64,000 nt of DNA, taken from positions 1,116,001-1,180,000 of the forward strand of contig JAIWND010000001.1 in NCBI GenBank assembly GCA_025330725.1. The letters are read 5' to 3'. The stretch comes from Chlamydoabsidia padenii. Lineage: Eukaryota > Mucoromycota > Mucoromycetes > Mucorales > Cunninghamellaceae. Positions 10,822 through 23,200 of this stretch are shown piece by piece. The notes under the pieces are model-generated. The model was not told the origin of the DNA. It was given only the letters and a program-made list of their open reading frames with translations, and did not search any database. Positions within the stretch are counted from its first letter, which is position 1. Each line of letters begins with the position of its first letter. The position numbers and the translations under genes were made by a program.

Positions 10822-12878
10822 CTATCTATGATCCCGCAATTCAAAGTAGGTACTAGCAAACAAGGAGCACCGGACTGATACGTCCCAATCAATATGTTCC
10901 AAAAAACGTCGTTCAATCAGATTCCTATATAATATGCATTATATATATGTATATATATATATATAAGAGTTGGTTGGTGTCAACTATAATGATTCTAGTT
11001 TTCTAACTTACACATGCTTGATATCCAGTTCAGGGAAGATCTGAACAAAGTCCATATTGTATACCGCGCAATCATCCCATACCTTGATAGAAGTAAGTAG
11101 TCCTGCCAAAACAATCAGCCGCCAGTTTACTTCACAGAGATGTTGTTTCGAATTTTCCAGCATTCGTTCAATATATATCACTGTGATAATAGCATGTTCC
11201 GCAGTCAACTACATATATTTTTATTTATAAAGTTAGATCACACAAGATGATAGATATCTTTTTTTTTTTTTTTTAACTTACCACTCCGTTTTCAAAGATG
11301 TAGGCTATTTGATCAAAGATGTCTTGCCAGTGAGCTACGGGGACGGTTGCAAAAAGTTCTTGAGCATCTTCTCCAGGGTGTAAATCAGGGTGAGCCACAT
11401 AGGTAGTGTCGGAGGTGAATTGTTGATAGGCATGATTATATCGAATAATGTCGAATAAAGTCAAAGACACACTATAAAAACAATGTGAGCTTGAATGATT
11501 CTTTATATATCTATATCTATGCTTACCTTTTTAATGTACTGATGATACGTTCTTGAGGTTGTTGTTGGCCATGGAATTTCTCTTGCCATTGTAAAGCAAA
11601 GGAGGTTGATGAGATGGACCTAGTAGTATATTGGACTTGATCGTCCACATCCAGGCTCTTCCGTTTCCCGAGTCCCATCTTGATAAAAGGCACTGAGAGT
11701 TCGTGCTTCATATTGGTATCCGTCTTGCTTGCCTTGATGGTTTGTTTTGCAGATGTTCCAGGTGGGCTCCAAGGGGTTTTCACGTTGACTTTGTCTTTTT
11801 GGGTGGCAAGAGAGTCGTCCATATCCATGCTGCTGCCATCATCAGTGCTATCATCTAGATTGGCGTCAATTTCCAAGTCAATAGCGTCGAATAATAATTG
11901 GCGCTCTTGTGATCCGATTCGTTGTGGTGGCGATTGTTGTTGTTGTTTTAGACTGCTACTGTTCACCGATTCATCATCTATTTTGACTAAATAACAATGA
12001 TAGAGAGTTGAATAGGTGTTTTTACTTTTTAATTGGAGTTTACCTTTTGCATTGTTATCTGATGAAAAAGACTTTTCCAAAGCAGGTTTAGCAACACCAT
12101 TGGAATCATGACAAGTAGTATTGATGCTGGATTTGAGTTGAGGCTGTATGCGTTGGCTGCTATTTTGGATGACCCTTCGTACCTTGGTGCCGAGCCTTGA
12201 TAACATAAAAGAGACGCTTCGTCGATATCCTACACTACCATCTTTCAGTGGCCGATTTGATTTTGAGAGAGAGGAGGTCGTCGTGATGGATGCTGATGAA
12301 GGCAAAGAAAAAGACAAGGCGGGTGATGTATACTGTTCATGTTGATGTTTGATATGGAGTTTTTGTGGTGGAGTGACATGCAAGGTGTCGATTTTTGCAT
12401 GAACCGAGGATATGTCGGAAATATTTTGATTGGCAGACATTTTCGTGGGACCACCAAGAGCCATAGGAGTCACAGAAGGATTTCTTCTTTTTGGAAAGGT
12501 CCATGAGAACCAAGAGGACAGCAGGCTTGTTGATTGACTTTTTCGACATGATTTCACTGGTGCCCCTTTTATAGATAATGATGATTGATTGAGTTGCAGT
12601 TGTGATAAAGAGGAAGAGACGGATTGACAGAGAGAGGCAATATTCATTGTCGTTTTGGCCCTTGATGATGGAGTAATATCAGAATCGGGATGACCAACAG
12701 AAGCTGTCGATAACCAAGTGTTGAACAGTTGTTGACAAAGAGGAAGAGCTTCAGCAGGTACACTTGATAACAGGGCCCTATCTATTTTCGGTAATGCGTC
12801 GCGTAAAGGCTGCACCAAGTCATGTGGAATCGAAGGTAGGAAGGATCTGCCATTTTGTTGTCGTTGTAGTTGTTTTAG

Positions 12879-12949
<71 letters not shown>

Positions 12950-13001
12950 GCCTAATAAATGCAGGGTCAGAACAGGATGATACCATACTATTCGAATACA
13001 T
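10822..13001 (-). CDS. Cyclin-Y-like cyclin with long disordered polyQ N-terminus
   Basis: Exons 13001-11527, 11471-11282, 11208-11012 and 10924-10822 give 654 residues. A 57-nt in-frame GT-AG intron at 12043-11987 is also plausible and would shorten it to 635. The cyclin fold is at the C-terminus: VSLTLFDIIRY, then LTAEHAIITVIYIERML, then RLIVLAGLLTSIKVWDD and ERRFLEHIDWDV. These match the cyclin-Y (CCNY) subfamily, whose animal members activate PFTAIRE/PCTAIRE kinases at membranes; fungal partners would be Pho85-like kinases (inference). The N-terminal 480 residues are Ser/Gln-rich and probably disordered, and include 24 consecutive Gln, all CAA, encoded at 12879-12950. A basic FSWTFPKRR segment may bind membranes. 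Confidence 0.8.
12879..12950. repeat. Pure (TTG)24 / CAA microsatellite
   Basis: 72 bp of uninterrupted TTG on the plus strand, encoding 24 Gln at the N-terminus of the cyclin-Y-like protein. The purity suggests length polymorphism between strains. Confidence 0.95.
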
Positions 13002-13417
13002 TTTGAGGAAAAAGAAAGAGAATGTGTTAAATAAAATGCAGGTGATTCCGGAATTTGTATCTTTGTCAATGATTGATAAAAATAGCCCACATTTTTTATA
13101 TAAACTGACTTACCTGTCCCTGGATCACCCTAGCGATATGAGTTCACTTGTTCTATACAACTACAGTCAGGATGTACCTAGAGTAAAAATATGTAAAGTT
13201 GATTAGTAAGATGCCAGTTTTAACCAAGTTGACAAGGTACAATAACTTACCGGGTACCAAATAGGTGTTCGTTTGAGAGAATTGTGCATAATAGGGAGAG
13301 TCTGCACCAATGTCCTAAAAAATAAAAAGTTAAAAACGGGTAAATTTTATAACACCGACAAAAGACATGTACCACATTGCATACCAGAGAGAGAGAGAGA
13401 GAAGATGTTTCCTTTAT
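13002..13417 (-). promoter_or_regulatory. Spliced-looking leader of the cyclin-Y gene
   Basis: On the minus strand, segments at about 13315-13252 and 13179-13117 are each bounded by a good acceptor (TTTTTTAG, TTTACTCTAG) and a GTAAGT donor. The second has stops in all three frames, so they are best read as 5' UTR exons rather than coding exons. A TATAAAA sits near 13350 on the minus strand. RNA-seq would decide. They could instead be alternative 3' exons of the coiled-coil gene upstream. Confidence 0.35.
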
Positions 13418-14599
13418 TCAGACACAATACACTTTACCAGGAGTAGTAAAACCATGATCAGTATCATTAGGATCTATTGCTACGAATGGAGGAGAGATAA
13501 CAAATAAGACTTGACCATCAGGTTTGCCTTTGCTATCCGCCTTCATGATAGTTGAATCGAAAGCCACCAGTCCACCTTCTTGAATATGTTGATGTTGTAT
13601 TTCAATGTCCTGCCCCTTGATAGCCAAGTTGAGTCTTGCTGCTCTAGCGACAATTTTCCCAATCTTCTGCTGTTGATTCTTCGTATAGTCGCTGTCTTGA
13701 TTTTGTAGTTCAGGATAAATATGACCGAGCAGAGTCAAGATCGCCTCCACCAAGTTGTCCATAGCCTGTTCGATCGTTTCACCTTCGTCTTGAGCTTGAT
13801 TGGCCAAGAGAGCACTCATCTGTTGTCTGAATCGTTGTGCCCAGTCTTCGTTATATCGTCGCATCCAATGACTGACTTGATCGTAAGCTTGATTTACAGA
13901 TACACCAATATGTAGAGGTTGATCAAAAATGTGTTCCACGAGCATTTCCATCACCAGTTTTTCAGTCAGCATGGTAATGTGCCTTGATTCCAATAGTTCA
14001 CCGTCATTCTTGATTAGGTGCTTTTTCAAAGCGGCTTGGTTGTACTTGTTGAAGAGGAAGCTTGTGCCTGATTGCTGATCCATTTTCGCCTTGAGTCCCA
14101 TGCAGAGATTGTTGAGTTGACTTGATACATGAGTGATTTCGTGTTGTATAGTCGATAAATCATCATCAGTAGCCTTGATCGACTTGACATGAGCATAAAA
14201 CTTGGTTTCCATTCGCTTGTAGTCTTCTTTCTTGGCCTCAAGTTCACGTCGTAGAGCAGAGTAGGCCGCATCCAGTTTGTTGTATCTATCCATTTGTTCT
14301 TCCAGTGTTTGTTTGGTTCGTTTGGCAGTATTCAATTCTTCTTGTCGTTCCAAAAGTAATCGAGCAACAAAAGCTTCCTTTTCGGCGTGTATCTTTTCAA
14401 CGATTTCCTTGTGTATGTGTAGTGATTCGTGGAGAGAGTGAATCACCAAATCCTTGTCAGAATCCGTATCGCTGGTGATATATGATAACCGGCGCTTGTC
14501 ACCGATTTCCATCGTTGTTGAATCAGTGCTGGTGGTAGAAGGTCGTGGGTTATCTGGATGGTCGATAGAAGAAGTTGAGGTTGATGATGATAGTGACAT
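13418..14599 (-). CDS. Coiled-coil protein of unknown function
   Basis: A single exon of 393 residues, with the ATG at 14599 confirmed on the minus strand. Residues 1-45 are Ser/Thr-rich. About 55-150 form a long coiled coil (HKEIVEKIHAEKEAFVARLL and following heptads). About 195-310 appear to be a compact helical domain (EKLVMEMLVEHIFDQPLHIG, then DQVSHWMRRYNEDWAQRF). The C-terminus (GQVLFVISPPFVAIDPND) is beta-rich. I do not recognise the family, but the folded half looks conserved rather than random. A strong TTTCAAATCCCGCCCGCC motif lies 69 bp upstream at 14668-14685, which could make the gene a member of the proposed shared regulon. An ATAAA signal overlaps the stop codon region. Confidence 0.7.
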   Translation of the reverse strand: MSLSSSTSTSSIDHPDNPRPSTTSTDSTTMEIGDKRRLSYITSDTDSDKDLVIHSLHESLHIHKEIVEKIHAEKEAFVARLLLERQEELNTAKRTKQTLEEQMDRYNKLDAAYSALRRELEAKKEDYKRMETKFYAHVKSIKATDDDLSTIQHEITHVSSQLNNLCMGLKAKMDQQSGTSFLFNKYNQAALKKHLIKNDGELLESRHITMLTEKLVMEMLVEHIFDQPLHIGVSVNQAYDQVSHWMRRYNEDWAQRFRQQMSALLANQAQDEGETIEQAMDNLVEAILTLLGHIYPELQNQDSDYTKNQQQKIGKIVARAARLNLAIKGQDIEIQHQHIQEGGLVAFDSTIMKADSKGKPDGQVLFVISPPFVAIDPNDTDHGFTTPGKVYCV

Positions 14600-14667
14600 G
14601 ACAAAAAGAAGTTTAGAAGAGAAAGAAGAAAAGAAAAGAAAAAAAAAAAGGAGAAAGTAAAATCATA

Positions 14668-14685
14668 TTTCAAATCCCGCCCGCC
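14668..14685 (-). promoter_or_regulatory. GGCGGGCGGGATTTGAAA motif
   Basis: The longest GC-box-plus-TTTGAA copy in the window, 69 bp upstream of the coiled-coil gene's start codon. In gene orientation it reads GGCGGGCGGGATTTGAAA. Confidence 0.6.
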
Positions 14686-14722
14686 AATCAATTTTCAAAT
14701 ATGTAGACTTTTTATTTCACAA

Positions 14723-15111
14723 CTAGAAGGTCTTTGCTGTTCCATTTTCGACGAGATATCGTGCTATTTCGTCAGTGTTGGAAGTATTGAAAACGCTCCT
14801 ATCGATTGAAAAGGTTAGATACTGGTTGGACCGGAAACACATCCTATCCATCAAGACACTTACTCTAATTGACCTTTTGAAGGCCGATCGGCAGGAAAGA
14901 CGTTTCCACCAGCTGGACTAGTGAATATATCAAAAGATTGAACAACATCAACAATGGGAATAGTCTTGTCCTTTTTCCATTTGGCAACCATGTCCGGGAT
15001 GGCAATAATGTAGTATTCTTCACCACTTTCACTTTTGTGGATAAGTTTGCAGGTGCCTTCACGCATATCTGAAGCAGAAATATTGTTGCCGTTTTTCATG
15101 TTAACACCCAT
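14723..15111 (-). CDS. SBDS N-terminal-domain protein (Rtc3-like)
   Basis: Two exons, 15111-14864 and 14798-14723, give 107 residues. The whole protein corresponds to the N-terminal FYSH domain of SBDS: CKLIHKSESGEEYYIIA, DMVAKWKKDKTIPIVDVVQS, FDIFTSPAGGNVFPADRPSK and a C-terminal helix ending NTDEIARYLVENGTAKTF. Stand-alone versions in fungi are named Rtc3/Hgh-type in yeast and bind RNA or influence RNA metabolism and stress tolerance; full-length SBDS (Sdo1) releases eIF6 from 60S subunits. The length is right for the stand-alone class, so this is not a truncated SBDS. TTTCAAACCCCGCCGC lies at 15231-15246, about 120 bp upstream. Confidence 0.85.
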
Positions 15112-16512
15112 GTTGTCTGTTCTTGTAAATCAAAAGATATGTAAGGTAAAAGTAAAAAAAGTTTTTCACCGGTGGTTAACTACTTTATATGTGTTTCAAA
15201 CACTGGCATCATTGAAACCCCTGTTGGCTGTTTCAAACCCCGCCGCATGAACGGTACTATTTCAAGCACTGGAATGTTCTCTTTCCGAGCTGATTTTTAA
15301 AATTCCGCCTTTTACAAATCCCGAACACATTTTCATTTTGGTTTTGTTATTAAAAAAAAAAAAAAAAGGGAGAGCAACAAAGGAGAGTAGCCTCCATTGA
15401 GTTCATAGTGTTTCCACCATGATCTGCAATAACTATTCCTATGACAAAAACTATTGGGTGATTACTTGCACCATAGCTAACTTCGCCGTAATTGATACAA
15501 GTAGGACACCACAGTCTTAAGAAAGACCGCTTTTCAATAACCCTTTACAGGTACACATGTCTGGAGAACTTCCCTAACGCAATATGAGGTAGTTCAATTA
15601 CCCAAAAACCATATAAATGGTAGTTTGGTGCCCGAAAAACCTTTCGTGTGTGTTGTGCGTCAAACATGCAGATCTTCCCTGTTGCTAAAGAAGAGGAGAA
15701 AAGAGTTGAACACCCCCGTTGGTTTAAATACTCTCTTTCTGTGAAAAAAATTTTTTTTCCTTGTGACTTACGACTTGGATACTCCAAAGTAGCTCCGAAC
15801 TGCCGCCATTGGCCAGTTAAAAATAAAGGGGCGGGCTTTTTGTTTTTATCGGCGCTTGAAAACCTGCATCATTCTTTCAATTTACCTCAACTCCATTCAT
15901 GACAAAGCATCAAGTTATACATTATCCCTTGGCTTGATAATTGCAACATACTTTTCTAAATCTCACATCATTCTAAAAAGCAGCCTTATAATGCCAAAAG
16001 AAGAAGAAAAACAAGGCACACAATCGATGATTGCGGGTTTTGAAATTGTCTGGAACTGTTTTTTTGTAGAATGTGATTGCCATCCCACATCATCTTAATC
16101 CTGTCCTAAACAGGTTATTGTTAGTATCTATTAGCCATTCAGTGAGCAACGGTGTTCGCCTTTAAAAACTTTTCCATGATTGAGCCCCCGCCATTCATGC
16201 AGCTGTGAATAATTTGAATGGCCGCCTTGTTTCTTTTGATGAAAAAACAAGGCTGACATTGTTTAATCCAGTTGAAAACTAGACTTGACCCTTCAATGGT
16301 GTTTATGTTTGATATCAAATCAAGATAATCTAAGACAAAAAAAAAAAAAAAAGAGAGAGAGAAACGACGATTTATAAAAAAGACGTTCTTTATTAATTAA
16401 TGTATGTCTGGAGGAGGGAGATGCAATAGGTGACTAAAGTAAAAGAGTGTGTATGTATAAATGGTATATGATAACACGTTTTCTAATAAACAACTAATAA
16501 TTAAAGGGTAGA
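15112..16512. other. 1.4-kb intergenic region without a supported gene
   Basis: Short frames occur on both strands (for example 15648-15902 and 15545-15787) but none has family character, a credible start or intron signals. Motif copies are at 15231-15246, near 15301-15326 (two half sites) and at 16034-16048 (GCGGGTTTTGAAAT). An A run followed by GA repeats lies at about 16336-16360. Confidence 0.45.
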
Positions 16513-19500
16513 TTATAAGAGAGGGAGAGTAAATGGTTCCAAACGTAGCTTGACCGACCGGAGTTTGGGTGAGGTGGGTTGCCAGGCATCGAAGAGTAGC
16601 CGTAGTTGATCCAGTTGATCGGCCCAAGTAGAGTTTCCAAGTATTTCTTGATCTTCACATAAGCCGCGCATGGCCCAAGGGAGATAATATGGATTCTTGT
16701 TGATAGTTTTGGCTTGAAAAGGTCGAAGTATCACTTCACCTGCAGAATGATGACCGTCACCAAAAAGAAGCCCGCCATTGCTAAGACCATTATCCAATTT
16801 GTCATCGTGGTTAATCAATACCGCCTTGCCCAGTGGATCCGTTTCAAACAAATGCTGTACGGCCAAATAATACACATCCAACTCTTCGTAGATCGTCGAA
16901 TGTCCACCTTCCAATGCGTATAAACTTCCCGCCAAGACTTCACTAAGATGAGTCATCAAGCCATGATCCGACAGCCCAGCATTACGCAGTCGAAGAGCAA
17001 AAGTAATCAGGTGGATGATAAAGTCGTTTTCAGGTGTAAAGATATGGCCATCGATGTAGACTGATCGTACAATGTTGGGATGACTAATGGCTGAGATGAT
17101 GGCTGAGTAGAGTGGCACCACCTGGTCTTGCATAGAGCCCACTAAGGTCAATTTTATCCCACGTTGCATGATATAAGTCAAAGAAGTTCGGAATTTCTTG
17201 GAAATGTCGCTTTCAGAATCCATGAATTCAAATAGTTCGCGAGCCGCATCCGCTTCAAAATACTAAAGAAAAAAAAAACGGTGAGTTACTCATTATAAAA
17301 AGGGTGAATGACATTACCTTGACTATCAAACTGCCTTTTAAAACAGGGAATGGACCATGAGAGATACCAGCCATAGCGAGCATACCCACTGATTGTCGAT
17401 GTGTATGGATGTGCCCTCTTTCCAATAACCGATGCATCAACATAGCCGAGACAGGAGTGCCTTGAGAGTGAGTTGCCCACAGAATCACATCCGCCATAGA
17501 GACCGCTTCCAACCATTCCGAGTGGTGAATCAGATTTGCATACAGTTTATTCACCCTATCTTCCACTTTTCCTTCGCCTTCCAATGGTATACTGGTGATC
17601 GTGGTCGTGTTTTCCGAGATGGCCAATCCATGTTCTTGTTCAAAGTACTTTTTGACAGCAGCCACCATTTGTTCGCAGAATTTCGTCGATGTGCCAGTTG
17701 GTTCACCTACCACACTGCGTACTAGCTACATATACATACATAAAAGAGTGTGAGATCATCAGTTGAGTGGTAATGTTTTATTATTCTTACCTTCATTGGA
17801 AACCATCCATGGACCCCGATGACTACCACTTTTTTACCTGCCAAACCATGAGGATCAGACTTCATTTCATCAATAAACCGAGCAAACCGAGCTTTCATTT
17901 GTTGTCGCCAAGAATCCGGATCAGTGAGGATGACACGATCATTAGCCTTGTTTAAATTGATGGTGGATGCTTGTTGTAAAAGAGACTGAATAGATTCCAT
18001 TGCCTTGTCAATCAAGTTCCCCACAGATGGTTTGTTCGTTGGTGTTACTGCTGCTGGTGGCACACGATATTGAGATCGGAATAAGGGCAAAACATAATTC
18101 TTTTGTCCCCCTTCTTTTTTGATGGTGGTCACAGGTTGTACAGATGATGATGTCGATGATTTCACAGGAGCCGTTGTGGCTGTGGTATGGACGTTTGTTT
18201 CATGCCGATTGGTTAATTCGTCGTTGTATTGTGGTTTTGATGTTTCTTGTTGCTGATTGGCTGCTGCTGCTGGTGTTGGTGGTGGTGGTGAGAGAATAAG
18301 CCAAGACCAGAATCCACTTTTATTTGCTGCTGCTGCTTCTTGATCCATTTGTTGGGGCTGATCCGTTCCGATGATTTGATGAGCTTCATTCGTGCCGCCA
18401 GTGTCAGTGACTCGGTCAAGTGATGGTGGGTCCAATGGTAGTTGCTGCATTTGTCCATCAGGTTGGTGTTGTCCGTTTTCTAATGTTGGGCGCTGTAGAT
18501 CATCCGATCCTCCTCCTCCTATTACGTCAGTGGTCGTATCAGTGCTGGATGATGGTGACATGGGTGGTGGAAGTGGTTGGATCATGTCTAAAAGATGCTT
18601 TTCTGCTAGTGAGACGGACATAATGGATGTCCTGCCCTCTGTTGTAGTGTGGTCAATGGATGATGGTGAGGTGGATAAGGTGCTATCGGTACTGGTGATG
18701 ATAGGTGAGTGAGTTTCAAAGACAATATCCCCATTTGCTGAGACACTGGTGGAGAATCGAGTGGCAGAGCGTTTTGGTGAAGGATGCATGACAGGAGTTG
18801 GCCGACAAGTGGTATTATTAGAGTGAGAAGAAGCACAGGCGGTGGTTGCTGTTGAAGAAGTCCGACTAGATGCAGAGTTGGATCGTTCAAGTTGTTGCTG
18901 TAATAATTTAGGGTGGTGAAGATAGTGGTGATGTTGATGCTGTTGTGGTGAAGGTGCTGGTGAAGGTAGTGGTACTGGTAGAGAAGGTGGCGAAGAAGAA
19001 ACCGACCTAAGACTGGCCACACTTGTATTTGCAGAAGGTTGTCGTTCGGCTACTTTTGTCCCCACGGAAAGACTTGTACCAGAGCTAATGGTTGTTGTTG
19101 TTGTTGTAATGTTGAGATCGCCAAGTTGAGCATACTGTCGCTGTTGTTGCTTTTTAATTAGTTCCGCAGATAAGGCTATTGATGCAGCTGAGGAGTTTGA
19201 GGTGTTGATAGTGGTTTCTTCTTGTTGAGTATAATGTTGGTGGTATAAGCTGATAGTGTCGTCCCCAGAAACATGAACTGCGGTCTTCTTGGCAATAGCA
19301 ATTGATTTAGGTGAGATCATTACTTTTTCAGATAATGGCAAAGAGGTTGAAGAGGAGTTGAAATGTCCATGGTGGGTGTATTGAAACCTAGGTGATGCTG
19401 TTTGAGGCTGTGGTTGTTGTGGTGGTGCAGGTAGTGGTGGTGGTGGTGGTGGAAGTGTTTTCTTCGTAGAATGATTCCACTGGTGTAGCCAATTAAACAT
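16513..19500 (-). CDS. Large fungal alpha/beta-hydrolase-like protein
   Basis: Three exons, 19500-17792 (through 17791), 17725-17318 and 17262-16513, encode 955 residues with every junction in frame. Residues 1-490 are Pro/Ser/Thr/Gln-rich and disordered. The C-terminal 400 residues look like an alpha/beta hydrolase: strand plus oxyanion-type loop VVVIGVHGWFP (about 558-568), and nucleophile elbow WATHSQGTP with Ser657, a variant of GxSxG in which the first Gly is Thr-His. An acid could come from the YIDGHIFTPEND region, and LEGGHSTIYEE is a candidate His. Uncharacterised yeast proteins with a VIGVHGWFP-type start are probably the same family (from memory, unsure). Lipase or esterase activity is inferred only. 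The start codon is the first ATG, and GTCGGATTTGAG lies just upstream. Confidence 0.75.
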
Positions 19501-20232
19501 TCAAATAAATGTCGGATTTGAGAAAACGTGGTCTGCAGGAGGAAGAAAAGTGGAAGAAAAAGAAATTGAATCAAAGGGAAAGAGGACACTTGTCGGAGCT
19601 GAATTTTCGATATGCACGTGAATCAACGAGGGAAATGGGGTGGAGGAAGATCCCTTAATATAATGCTTTATAAAAGGATAAAATGCTTATTAGTATTACT
19701 TAAAAAAAACAGCATTGCTTGAATTGCATGGAGATCGGATGACAACTCACTACTACTTTTCTGTCAGTACATTATCTTGCTTGTACTATTTGAATTATAA
19801 CTTATGACGAAGAGTGGGATAGAGAACCTTTGTTGATTGATATCCTGGCAACAACAGCAGCGAAAACGGAGTTAATATGCGTGTATCAGTTTGCTTGTTT
19901 GTTTGTTTATTTGTTTGTTGCTTTGCTTTGTATGGTTTTTTCCTTATAGAGAACTAAAATCATGAGCCGCAGTCTTTTTTTTTTTTCTTTCTTTACGCAT
20001 ATTATACCAATTGGAACATGATGTTGATATTGGACTGCCTTTATGCTTTCAGTGTACCTTAAATCAGACCAAGTCTTTCATTGTATGCCATGGGTTTTGT
20101 GATCTTCTGGTTTTCAAATCCCGATGACCGAAAAAATCATTGCACAACAAATTTTTTTTTTTTCATAGTCGCTTTTTTTTTTTTTTTGTTTTGACTTTTT
20201 TTTCTCTCTTTTATTTTTCTCGAAAACTCAAC
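19501..20232. promoter_or_regulatory. Divergent promoter region, hydrolase/importin
   Basis: Non-coding DNA between divergently transcribed genes. It contains TTTCAAATCCCG at 20112-20123, about 110 bp before the importin start, followed by T-rich tracts at 20150-20215 (typical pre-ATG leader). A GTTT repeat lies near 19895-19920. Confidence 0.5.
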
Positions 20233-23200
20233 ATGGAGGTAAGAATAACCAACTTTTACAAATTTGATACTGTAATTCAGAATAGAAGCACTGATACTAA
20301 CACCTGTTAAATGGTCTTGTTGTTTTGTTATCACTCCATGGATTTGATTTGATCAGGCTTTTGTTGCAAACCTAGATGGACTATTGACTCAATTGGCAAC
20401 GGCACAAGACTCTGATACTATCCGAAACGTAGGTGCCCTTGTTAATACTTTTTAAAACCATCCTCATCCTCTCTTCATTTAGGCCACTTCTACTTTGAAC
20501 GCTCAAGTATACTCCTCAGCGGACTGTGTGCCTGGCTTGGTTGAAATCATTAGTCGATCACCTCACTTTCAAGTGCGACAATTGGCTGCTGTTGAACTTC
20601 GAAAACGGATCTCTAAATGGTGGATGGAAGTACCTGAAGCCACTCAAATCTCGATTCGTGCTCAACTTTTACAAATCGTCCTTAATGAACAACAGTAAGT
20701 TACCACAAGATAAAGGACAATCATATACTGACTATACTTTTTTACACTTGATAGAGAATTGGTGCGTCACTCTGTGGCTCGAGTGATCTCCTCAATTGCT
20801 CGGGTCGACATGCCTGAAAATAAATGGCCTGATCTATTGGCCTTTTTGAATCAAGCCTGTGCTAGCAACAACGCCATCCATCGTGAAGTTGGCACTTATT
20901 GTCTATACACACTTTTTGAAGTTATTGCCGACTTCTTCATGAACCATACTGCTCCTCTCTTTGACCTATTCTCCAAGACCATTGTGGATCCTGAAAGCAA
21001 GAATGTCCGTGTCACCACTGTTTTGTAAGTTGAAAAAAATGGCCTCATGAAATTTATACTAACGTTATCTTTTATTGGTTATGATTAGAACTTTGGGTAA
21101 ATTGGCTGAATATATCGATAGTGAAGATAAACAGAACATCGTAAGTATTAAAAAAGGGGAGGTAATGATATAATAGGTGTACTTACTTTAGATGGCTGTT
21201 ATTATAAATAGAAACTATTCTGTGATATGATCCCTGCCACTGTCAACGTATTGGAACAATGCTTGAAGGATGACGATGAAGAAAATGCAAGCAAGATTTT
21301 TGAAGTCTTTGATACCTTGTTAATGCTGGTAAGATCTATATATATATATATGGAAATGGGGTCACTGATATAGGGTTACTCTCTCTTTTTTCAGGATGCT
21401 CCTCTTTTGTCAAAACATTTGGCCAATCTCATTCAATTCTTCCTCACTATTGGTGCTAACCGTGAATTGGACGATGCTCTCCGTGTCATGGCTTTGTCAT
21501 TCTTGATGTGGGCTGCTGTTTAGTAAGTAGTGTATATATATAATGTGTGTGCTATTGCTGTTCACTGACTGATTCTTTTTTATCTAGCAAACAAAACAAG
21601 ATCCGTACTCTCAAACTTGTTGGATTCATGGTGGAACAATTGATGCCTATTGGTACTGAAGCTGACCCTGAAGATATTGATGAAGATTCTCCTTCTCGAG
21701 TAAGTGGTCTAGTAAGGATGATTTACATGACTCTTTGAACTAACGATCTTTTTTTTTTTTTTTTTTTTTGGTATGTTTTAGCTCTCTTACAAGGTACTCA
21801 ATGCTCTCGCTTCCAACATGCCTCCTCAACAAGTATTCCCTATTGTGATGCCTTTGGTCTTGTCCTACATGCAAAACCCCGACCCTAATTATCGAAAGGC
21901 TGCTATGATGGCATTTGCTGTCATTATCGAAGGCTGTGCGGAATATATGAGCCCCAAGTTGAATGAACTCCTCCCTCTGGTATGCTCTGGTCTCCAAGAT
22001 CCTGAAATTATTGTCCGTCGGTCTGCTTGTATGGCCTTGGGTTGCTTGGCTGAAGAATTGGCCTCTGACATCTCGGAACATCATCAAGTCCTCTTGCCGC
22101 TTGTCTTCAACTTGATGAGCGACACTAACCCTGAAGTCACTAAACACGCATGTAATGCTTTGGATGCTATCTTGGAAGGTCTCGGTACGGATGTGTTACA
22201 ATACTTGCCTATGCTTATGGAAAAACTTTTATTCCTTTTGGACAATGCCAGTCAAACGGAAACCAAGGCGACAGTGATGGCTGCTATTGGTAGTGGTGCT
22301 CATGCTGCCGGTGAAGCTTTCCAACCTTACTTTGGTGAAGTCCTTCCTCGTATCCGTCATTTGATGTCACTCAAGGAAACTGCTGATGATAACTTACTCC
22401 GTGGTGTGGCAACTGATTCTGCTGGTGCGATTGCTGAAGCTGTGGGTGCCGACATCTTCCGTCCTTATACTCAAGACCTCATGAACTTGGCGATTGAACA
22501 ACTCCAACTTGATACACCTCGTCTCCGTGAATGCTCCTATGCCTTCTTCTCGATCTTGGCTCGGGTGTTTGGTGAAGAATTTGCACCTTATCTCTCGATC
22601 ATTATGCCTCCTATCCTCACTTCTTGCAAGGCTGAAGAAAAGAACGAGCCCGGCACTTTGGAAAACACCGAAATCGACTTGACTTTGGGTGATGGTGATG
22701 ATGACGAAGACGACTTTAGTGCCTTTAACTTTAACTCTGCTATTGCCGACGAAAAGGAATTTGCTGCTGATGCTCTTGGTGAACTCTTTGAAAACACCCG
22801 GACTCACTTTTTGCCCTATGTTGAATCTGCGGTCCAGGAACTCTCTGAACTCTCGTATCATTTGTTTGATGGTGTGCGCAAGGCGGTGGTGGGCAGTTTG
22901 TTTGGTTTCCTCAAGACATTCTACTCTCTCTCTGAACAAGGTGAATGGGTTGCTGGTTTGCCTGTCAACTATCCTGTGTCTGAAAATGTTGCCAACATGA
23001 CATCCATCGTGATCCCTACCATTTTGATGATGTGGAAGGATGAAGATGATCGTATGGTGGTTGTACAAATCTGTCAAGAACTGATTCAGTCCCTTAAACT
23101 GATGGGTCCATCAATCATTGCTGAACGTAAGTAAAAAAAGAAAAAAAAAGAAAAGAAAACTCGACTAACAAGTGTTTATCATTATATAGATGTGGAAGAC

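Noticed and set aside
12764..12955. Val-rich frame antisense to the polyQ tract
   Set aside because: Produced by the TTG repeat read in another frame.
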